Shown here: positions 29,353 to 35,172 of the stretch, in pieces | How positions within the stretch are numbered: position 1 is the first letter of the stretch | Layout: each line of letters starts with the position of its first letter | Assembly: GCA_028279825.1 (NCBI GenBank) | Contig: JANQNA010000008.1 | Coordinates: 1 to 35,172 of the forward strand | Direction of reading: 5' to 3' | DNA from: an archaeon | GTDB taxonomy: Archaea; Aenigmatarchaeota; Aenigmatarchaeia; GW2011-AR5 | Length of the DNA stretch: 35,172 nt | Notes under the pieces: generated by a model | What the model saw: the letters and a program-made list of their open reading frames with translations, nothing else | Database searches by the model: none | Told to the model about the DNA's origin: nothing | Program-made: the position numbers and the translations under genes

Positions 29353-32300
29353 ATGCGTTTCGTGTACATTTTTATTGCATTACTTGTTGTTATGCCTGTT
29401 TATGCAGCAAATGTTGACCCGAAGGTCATGGAGGCCTGGGAAAAGGGAGAAGATGTTCCTGTTGTTATCATGAAAGATGGTGAGATTCAGGAATATAATA
29501 TGTTCAGGCAAATGGGTGCTCTTTCGAAAGATATAGGCATCATGGACATGTATTCAATTCTTTCAGATCCTTCTGTAACAGCAGTCCAGCTTGACAAGCC
29601 TGTAAAGGCTTTCCTGGCTGAGTCAGCTTCCCTGATAAATGCCACAGGCGTGTGGCCCATTGACTTTAACGGGACTACTGTGACAGGAAAAGGCCAGACT
29701 GTTTGCGTTATTGATACAGGTATTGACTATATACATCCGGCCATAGCCGGTAGTTTTCTGGGAGGATATAATTATTGTGTCAATGAAAACTGTTCTGAAG
29801 AAAGTAGTGATCCGATGGATAACCATGGCCACGGCACACACGTTGCGGGTATAGTTGTGTCCAATGACTCTACTTACAGGGGTGTTGCGCCTGATGCAGG
29901 CGTTGTTGCCATAAAGGCTTTGAATTCACAGGGTAACGGCTGGGACAGTGATGTGCTTGCTGCCATAGGATGGTGCATTGCCAATGCTACTGAATACAAC
30001 ATAACTGTCATAAGTATGAGCCTTGGCGGAGGGCATTACTCCGATTATTGTGACGGGAATGAACCCGTTTATAGCCAGCTCATCAATACGGCTGTCCAGA
30101 ACAACATATCCGTTGTTATTGCCTCAGGGAACGATGCATACATAGGCGGTATTTCTGCACCTGCCTGCATAGAGAATGCAACTTCAGTCGGTGCTGTTTA
30201 TGATGATGACATTGGTACGGCTTCGTTCACTGTCTGTACGGATGTTACAACACATGCAGACAAGATATCGTGTTTTACAGACAGAAACCATCAGCTGGAT
30301 CTTCTGGCACCCGGATCAGAGATAACTTCCACTGTGCCGGGCGGATTTGCCAATGGTGACGGAACTTCCATGGCCACGCCATTTGTTTCCGGAGCCTCTA
30401 TACTTTTGCGCCAGTACAAAGAACTGGATAACGGTACGATACTCAAGCCTCTTGAGATGACAGCCATATTCAACAAGACGGGTAAGCTGATAAATGACGA
30501 GATCTTTACTTTCACTAACTTCAGCAGAATAGACATACTTGCGGCTATTTCATATGTTACTTCAGCTGATGCTATATCACCTATCGTGCAGATAACTTCT
30601 CCCGAGAACAGGACGTACAACACAAAGAATATAACTCTTGGGTATACGGCTACAGACAATGTTGGTATAGATTCTTGTCTGTTTACAATAAATGATACCC
30701 AAGTTGTCTGTGAAAACGCATCACTAACAGTGTATGAAGGCACCAATAATATTACGCTTTTTGTTAACGATACTAAAGGTAATAATGCTTCTGATGAAGT
30801 CTTTTTTTCTATAGACACGGTTTTTCCTGTGATTAATATTACAGAGCCTCAAAATGCGACGTATATGACTAACATGATTGACATTAATTACACCGTAGAA
30901 GAAAGTAACATTGACAGATGCTGGTATGACTTTAACGGTACGGTGTTTTTGAATAACGGAACAGGTGAAGCGTGTGAGAACACTTCTGCCATTACACCTC
31001 ATGGCTACTGGAACCTTACCATATATGTTAACGACACTGCCGGTAATCTTAACTGGTCAACCGTTTTCTTTACAGGTGACATACTCTATGCTACGATATG
31101 GAGCCCTATAGGTCCGTACAATATGTCCACGCTTTTCCTGAACTATTCCGTGTACAACATGAGTGAACTCAACCAGACATGGTATGTACTGGACAACGAG
31201 TCTGCTGTGATAAATGGAAGCATCTGGTTTAACGCTACAGAAGGTGAGCATAACCTGACGGTCAGTGTTACAGATGTTCTTGGAAGATATGCAGAAGATG
31301 TTGTCATGTTCATTGTTGATACAATATTCCCTGAACTGATTCTTTTCTCCCCGGAGAACATAACATATTCAACGAACTTTATTGAAATTGATTTTAATGT
31401 ATCTGAACAAATAGACTGTTATGCTGAATGGATAGGCGGTAATACAACTTTGTGTCACAACATGACCATTAACAACTCTGGCACTAATTACCTGAAGTTA
31501 TGGGTCTATGACCAGGCAGGTAACATGAATTTCTCGGAGGTTAACTTTACTGTAGATATAATGCCGCCTGAACTTTTTGTTTATAGTCCCTTGAACATAA
31601 GCTATAACAATACTATTATTGACCTGGACTTTAACGCAAGTGCATATGATTCATGCTGGGTGGAATACAATCATACCATTATGAACTGTACAAACGTAAC
31701 ATTTGTAAATCTGACTGAAGGTTTGTATAACATGTCAATTTCTGTTAACGACTCTCTTGGTAACGTGAATACTTCACGTATATTCTTTTCTATAGACCTT
31801 ACAGCACCAAGCGTTGCGTTTCTTCCGCCAACACCGCACAACCAGACAGTGAGCGTGAATACAGTCACGATAGCTGTTGCAACCAACGGATCTGCAGTTT
31901 TGGAGTGGAATAACGACGAGATAAGAATGAATGACAGCAGCATAGCGATGAATCCTCTGAGCAACGGGCAGTACAACTTTAGGGTCAGGGTAAATGATTC
32001 AGCAGGTAATGTTAATTATACGGAACATAGATGGGTTGTTGTGAATTTGCCTGCACCGGCACAAGCATCTTCAGGCGGCGGTGGAGGCGGAACTACAATA
32101 ACCAGGGTTGAAGAAGTAATAGAAGAGGAACCAATAATAGCAGAAGAACCAGTGGTAGAGGAAGTGGTAGAGGAAGAGCCAATAATAGAGGATGTAGTAG
32201 AGGAAGTCCCGGAAACGATTGTTAATGATACGGCTGAAGGTGAGGCAGACGGGGGTTTTACAATACCTATAGCTGGTCTGGCTACTGCTATTTCTGATAA

Positions 32301-32397
32301 TAGTACTGTAATTGCTGCAGCGGCTGTTGCTGTGGGAATTTTCCTGTTCTTCAGGCATCGTAAAGCTCCGCCTAAAAAGCGTAAAAGAAGACGTTAA
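29353..32397 (+). CDS. secreted, C-terminally anchored subtilisin-like protease with Ig-like repeats
   Basis: 1014 residues from MRFVYIFIALLVV, a signal peptide. The S8 catalytic triad is D121 (CVIDTGID), H160 (NHGHGTHVAG) and S339 (GDGTSMATPF), with oxyanion N260 (IASGND). About six Ig-like units of 80-100 residues follow (from about 405), each opening like SPEN-TY and ending VNDTAGN..FxID. Next come a poly-Gly joint (SGGGGGG), an acidic Val/Glu/Pro stalk, one transmembrane helix and a basic tail (PPKKRKRRR). Many N-glycosylation sequons mark it as an exposed surface enzyme. A propeptide region is short (about 20-95). Confidence 0.95.
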   Translation: MRFVYIFIALLVVMPVYAANVDPKVMEAWEKGEDVPVVIMKDGEIQEYNMFRQMGALSKDIGIMDMYSILSDPSVTAVQLDKPVKAFLAESASLINATGVWPIDFNGTTVTGKGQTVCVIDTGIDYIHPAIAGSFLGGYNYCVNENCSEESSDPMDNHGHGTHVAGIVVSNDSTYRGVAPDAGVVAIKALNSQGNGWDSDVLAAIGWCIANATEYNITVISMSLGGGHYSDYCDGNEPVYSQLINTAVQNNISVVIASGNDAYIGGISAPACIENATSVGAVYDDDIGTASFTVCTDVTTHADKISCFTDRNHQLDLLAPGSEITSTVPGGFANGDGTSMATPFVSGASILLRQYKELDNGTILKPLEMTAIFNKTGKLINDEIFTFTNFSRIDILAAISYVTSADAISPIVQITSPENRTYNTKNITLGYTATDNVGIDSCLFTINDTQVVCENASLTVYEGTNNITLFVNDTKGNNASDEVFFSIDTVFPVINITEPQNATYMTNMIDINYTVEESNIDRCWYDFNGTVFLNNGTGEACENTSAITPHGYWNLTIYVNDTAGNLNWSTVFFTGDILYATIWSPIGPYNMSTLFLNYSVYNMSELNQTWYVLDNESAVINGSIWFNATEGEHNLTVSVTDVLGRYAEDVVMFIVDTIFPELILFSPENITYSTNFIEIDFNVSEQIDCYAEWIGGNTTLCHNMTINNSGTNYLKLWVYDQAGNMNFSEVNFTVDIMPPELFVYSPLNISYNNTIIDLDFNASAYDSCWVEYNHTIMNCTNVTFVNLTEGLYNMSISVNDSLGNVNTSRIFFSIDLTAPSVAFLPPTPHNQTVSVNTVTIAVATNGSAVLEWNNDEIRMNDSSIAMNPLSNGQYNFRVRVNDSAGNVNYTEHRWVVVNLPAPAQASSGGGGGGTTITRVEEVIEEEPIIAEEPVVEEVVEEEPIIEDVVEEVPETIVNDTAEGEADGGFTIPIAGLATAISDNSTVIAAAAVAVGIFLFFRHRKAPPKKRKRRR

Positions 32398-32410
32398 TTA
32401 CGTTCACATT

Positions 32411-32420
32411 ACGTTTATTA
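32411..32420 (+). promoter_or_regulatory. TATA box ACGTTTATTA for the P-type ATPase gene
   Basis: Centred about 27 nt before the ATG at 32443, consistent with a leaderless transcript. Confidence 0.55.
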
Positions 32421-32442
32421 GTTTCTCTGTATAAGTTTAATT

Positions 32443-35073
32443 ATGCCCGACTGGCATGAAATTGACGTAAGAACCGTACTGAAAGAGCTTGACACCGGAA
32501 AAAACGGGTTGACTACCCGGGAAGCGGATGAAAGACTCAAAAATTACGGGTTGAATGAGCTAAAGAGATTAGAGACTATAAATCCTCTGAGTATATTCTT
32601 TAGCCAGTTCAAGAGCTTTCTTGTAATAATTCTTGTTCTTGCCACGATTTTTTCTGCATTCGTGGGCGAAATCATTGACTCGCTGGCCATACTGATTATA
32701 GTTATTCTGAATGCTGTATTTGGCTTCATCCAGGAATACAAGGCAGAAAGATCAATGGAAGCACTTGAGAAAATGACGAGCCAGGAGAGCGTTGTGATAC
32801 GCGACGGCGAGAAGGTCAGGATACCCAGCAATAAACTTGTTCCTGGGGATACAATAATAATTGAACAGGGAGACAAGGTTCCTGCAGATGCAAGAGTCAT
32901 TGAAGTTACGGAGCTGAGACTGGATGAATCAATGCTGACGGGCGAGTCTGCACCTGTGAAAAAGTCAATAGGTATATGCAAGACAAAGACACTTGCGGAA
33001 ATGAAGTGCATGGCCTTCATGGGAACTATTGTTTCTTACGGCCGTGCGACAGCAGTAGTTACAGATACAGGCATGAACACGGAAATGGGAAAAATCGCGA
33101 ACATGGTCCAGTCTACCGGCGAGGATTTAACACCTTTGCAAAAGTCACTGGACAAGTTCGGAAAGAATCTTGGTTTTCTTGTACTTTCTATATCGGCCCT
33201 TGTTATCATATCCAGCGTTATGAGAGGGTGGTTAATACCGGAGGCCATAATAATGGGTATTGCTTTGGCCGTGGCTGCTATTCCGGAAGGTCTGCAGGCT
33301 GTGGTTACAGTTACCCTGGCAGCCGGAATGCGGAACATGGCAAAGAGGAATGCAATAATAAGGAAGCTGCATGCCGTCGAGACTTTAGGAAGCGTAAGCG
33401 TGATATGTTCTGACAAGACGGGCACGCTGACGAAGAATGAAATGACTGTGAGAAAAGTATGGTACAACCATAAAACGACTGACGTTATGGGCATGGGTTA
33501 TGAGCCTAAAGGAGAATTTCTCACAGACGGTAAAGGAGTTCATGACGATACCCACCTGAATCTTCTCCTGAAAACAGGCACGTTATGCACAAACTCACAT
33601 GTAAAAGCTGCTACAGAAGGCTGGAAGGTTGTCGGAGATCCGACAGAAGCGGCAATCATGGTTGCTGCAGAGAAAGCAGGATTCAGGAGGGATGAAATAG
33701 AATCTACAAGCCCAAGGAAACTGGAAATACCGTTTACTTCTGAAAGGAAGATGATGAGTACCGTGAATAAATACGGAGAAAAGTTCATGATGTGCACGAA
33801 GGGTGCGGCTGAAAATGTTTTGGATTGTTGTTCAAGGATACAGGTTGGCGGTAAAACAACCCAGCTTACAAAAAGCATAAGGGAAGACATTCTTGAGGCA
33901 AACAGTGCCATGTCCAGCCGTGCATTGAGAGTACTGGCTATAGCTTACAAGGAGAGTGACAAAGTAAAAACAGACGAGAAGAATCTTGTATTTCTGGGAC
34001 TTGTGGGAATGATAGATCCTCCAAGACAGGAAGTTGTGAAGGACGTTGAGAGATGTACAAATGCCGGTATAAAAACAGTCATGATTACCGGGGATAACAA
34101 GGATACAGCGGTTGCGATTGCCAAGGAGATCGGCCTGCCGGAAGGAAAGGTTTTGACGGGAAATGAGCTTAATGAGTTAAATGAGAAGGAACTGGAAGAA
34201 GCTGTAGAGAATGTAAGCGTTTATGCACGCGTTAATCCTGATCACAAGGCACGTATTGTTGATGCGCTGAAGAAAAAGGGACATATAATTGCCATGACAG
34301 GCGATGGCGTAAACGATGCACCGGCCCTGAAGAAGGCGGATATAGGAGTTTCGATGGGGATAAAGGGTACTGATGTATCCAAGGAAGCAAGTGATATGGT
34401 CCTGGCGGACGATAATTTTTCCACAATAGTTGCTGCAGTCGAAGCTGGCAGGAGCATATATGACAACATAAAGAACTTTATCTTCTATTTACTTTCTGCA
34501 AATATTGCCGAAGTTATGGTTGTCTTTGCCGCTATTATCATAGGATTTACCGGATCTGACGGTGGTTATATAATGCCGCTTACAGCCATACAGCTTCTGT
34601 GGATTAACCTTGTTACAGACGGTTTCCCGGCCATGGCTTTAGGAGTAGATCCTGCTGCACCGAATATAATGAACAGAAAGCCAAGACAATCAGGCGAGAG
34701 CATCTTGACCCGTAAAATACTTTTCAATATGGCCATGGCAGCATCAATTATTGCTGTTATAACACTTTCCCTGTTTATTTACTACCTGCCTGATCCAAAG
34801 GCCGTTACGGTTGCATTCACGGCCATAGTCATGCTTGAATTGCTGCGTATATTCAAAGTAAGAGCCGACAACGGCCAGAAGTTGTTCTCTAATAACAAAT
34901 TGTTCCTGGCGATAGGCGTGTCGATTGTGCTGCATATGACAGCTGTTTACTTCCCGGGTGCCGGAGCCGTCTTTGACACGGTTCCTCTTGGCCTGAGTGA
35001 ATGGTCCGCCATAGGACTTGGTATGCTGATTTTCATAGTATACTCTATTGTTTCTGTAAAGAGAAAATCGTAA
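32443..35073 (+). CDS. cation-transporting P-type ATPase, Ca2+ (P2A) type
   Basis: The 876-residue protein has an N-terminal cation-ATPase domain, actuator loop TGES (about 166-169), phosphorylated D324 in DKTGTLT, nucleotide domain KGAAENVL, hinge TGDGVNDAPALKKADIG and ten predicted helices. The ion-site motifs are those of SERCA/PMR1-like Ca2+ or Mn2+ pumps: PEGL in M4 (281-284), NIAEV in M5 and LLWINLVTDGFPA in M6. One variation is Q285 in PEGLQ where PEGLP is usual. It likely exports Ca2+ or Mn2+ from the cytoplasm. A 17-residue Cys/His peptide gene follows. Confidence 0.95.
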   Translation: MPDWHEIDVRTVLKELDTGKNGLTTREADERLKNYGLNELKRLETINPLSIFFSQFKSFLVIILVLATIFSAFVGEIIDSLAILIIVILNAVFGFIQEYKAERSMEALEKMTSQESVVIRDGEKVRIPSNKLVPGDTIIIEQGDKVPADARVIEVTELRLDESMLTGESAPVKKSIGICKTKTLAEMKCMAFMGTIVSYGRATAVVTDTGMNTEMGKIANMVQSTGEDLTPLQKSLDKFGKNLGFLVLSISALVIISSVMRGWLIPEAIIMGIALAVAAIPEGLQAVVTVTLAAGMRNMAKRNAIIRKLHAVETLGSVSVICSDKTGTLTKNEMTVRKVWYNHKTTDVMGMGYEPKGEFLTDGKGVHDDTHLNLLLKTGTLCTNSHVKAATEGWKVVGDPTEAAIMVAAEKAGFRRDEIESTSPRKLEIPFTSERKMMSTVNKYGEKFMMCTKGAAENVLDCCSRIQVGGKTTQLTKSIREDILEANSAMSSRALRVLAIAYKESDKVKTDEKNLVFLGLVGMIDPPRQEVVKDVERCTNAGIKTVMITGDNKDTAVAIAKEIGLPEGKVLTGNELNELNEKELEEAVENVSVYARVNPDHKARIVDALKKKGHIIAMTGDGVNDAPALKKADIGVSMGIKGTDVSKEASDMVLADDNFSTIVAAVEAGRSIYDNIKNFIFYLLSANIAEVMVVFAAIIIGFTGSDGGYIMPLTAIQLLWINLVTDGFPAMALGVDPAAPNIMNRKPRQSGESILTRKILFNMAMAASIIAVITLSLFIYYLPDPKAVTVAFTAIVMLELLRIFKVRADNGQKLFSNNKLFLAIGVSIVLHMTAVYFPGAGAVFDTVPLGLSEWSAIGLGMLIFIVYSIVSVKRKS

Positions 35074-35077
35074 AATG

Positions 35078-35085
35078 TTTATATA
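35078..35085 (+). promoter_or_regulatory. TATA box TTTATATA for the 17-aa Cys/His peptide gene
   Basis: Centred near 35082, predicting a start near 35108 and a leader of about 9 nt. The leader carries AGGTGA (35108-35113) just before the ATG at 35117. Confidence 0.6.
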
Positions 35086-35116
35086 CAGGCCCCGCTAAAT
35101 AATAAAAGGTGAAAAA

Positions 35117-35170
35117 ATGAAAAAGAAAGCTAAAAAGAAAGGCTCATCGTGCCACTGCTGCCATTGTTAG
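35117..35170 (+). CDS. 17-aa Lys-rich, Cys/His-ending peptide
   Basis: The complete frame reads MKKKAKKKGSSCHCCHC and ends with TAG at 35168-35170. Six lysines in eight residues precede a C-terminal CHCCHC cluster: four cysteines and two histidines in six residues, which should bind a metal ion tightly. Its own TATA box and an AGGTGA Shine-Dalgarno 4 nt before the ATG argue for real expression. It follows the metal-type P-ATPase by 43 nt, but its promoter suggests separate transcription. I know of no matching family. Confidence 0.5.
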   Translation: MKKKAKKKGSSCHCCHC

Positions 35171-35172
35171 AG

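Noticed and set aside
32100-32220. GAAGAA/GTAGAG-rich tract that looks like a repeat array
   Set aside because: It encodes the Glu/Val/Pro stalk of the subtilisin; the repeats are irregular and in frame, not a CRISPR or regulatory array.
1-35172. tRNA, rRNA, CRISPR, insertion sequences, prophage or integrase sites
   Set aside because: Intergenic gaps are mostly under 100 nt and none shows a cloverleaf, repeat-spacer array, transposase frame or att-like repeat.

Overview
The window looks like a compact archaeal chromosome segment. The evidence is an Rpb11-type RNA polymerase subunit (RpoL), two transcript-cleavage factors of the TFS type, Dph2 for diphthamide, the archaeal (type II) glyceraldehyde-3-phosphate dehydrogenase, an ER-type signal peptidase, AlaX, DUF99 and COG1750-like proteins, and TATA boxes placed about 26 nt before many start codons, as in leaderless archaeal transcripts. 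The lineage cannot be fixed from sequence alone. Moderate GC, very tight gene packing and overlapping 3' ends would suit a streamlined euryarchaeal or DPANN-type genome. I see no rRNA, tRNA, CRISPR array, insertion sequence or phage gene.

Layout. 1-956 (minus): TFS, a small unknown protein and a truncated PAP2 phosphatase in one operon. 1008-2091 (plus): a small unknown gene and dph2. 2078-4606 (minus): an envelope thiol/copper operon made of a cupredoxin-thioredoxin lipoprotein, a circularly permuted CcdA and a DipZ-like thioredoxin. 4680-6425 (plus): a small membrane protein, rpoL, DUF99 and signal peptidase I. 6399-7795 (minus): a winged-helix regulator with an S-layer-like sensor half, coupled to a phosphoribosyltransferase. 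7996-8656 (plus): a 51-residue zinc ribbon and a second TFS. 8745-9920 (minus) and 9973-11571 (plus): a DEAD-box helicase opposite a SelB-like pseudo-GTPase and a pentapeptide-repeat protein. 11559-15502: the gap-pgk operon opposite an aldehyde dehydrogenase, then an unknown gene. 15540-17460: Sua5 opposite a DUF475/TerC-like membrane protein.

17466-23127 is a signalling block. It holds a response regulator, a 1064-residue hybrid-sensor histidine kinase, a KaiC/RAD55-like ATPase, and two small KaiC-like proteins that have no Walker A motif. 23124-28004 holds acetyl-CoA synthetase, a 38-residue zinc ribbon, a LipB-like operon with an AlkD-like protein, another zinc ribbon and AlaX. 28067-32397 holds a membrane-anchored bifunctional-nuclease-domain protein, a Lon-like (S16) membrane protease and a large subtilisin with Ig-like repeats. 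32443-35170 holds a Ca2+-type P-type ATPase followed by a 17-residue Lys/Cys/His peptide gene.

The most noteworthy points are these. CcdA has its first transmembrane helix moved to the C-terminus. Four divergent gene pairs have start codons 51-53 nt apart around one shared TATA-like element. Walker-A-less KaiC-like paralogues flank a two-component system. A LipB homologue lacks the catalytic cysteine. A 17-residue peptide ending CHCCHC has its own promoter and Shine-Dalgarno sequence. Many start codons were chosen by TATA spacing and so differ from the longest open frame.
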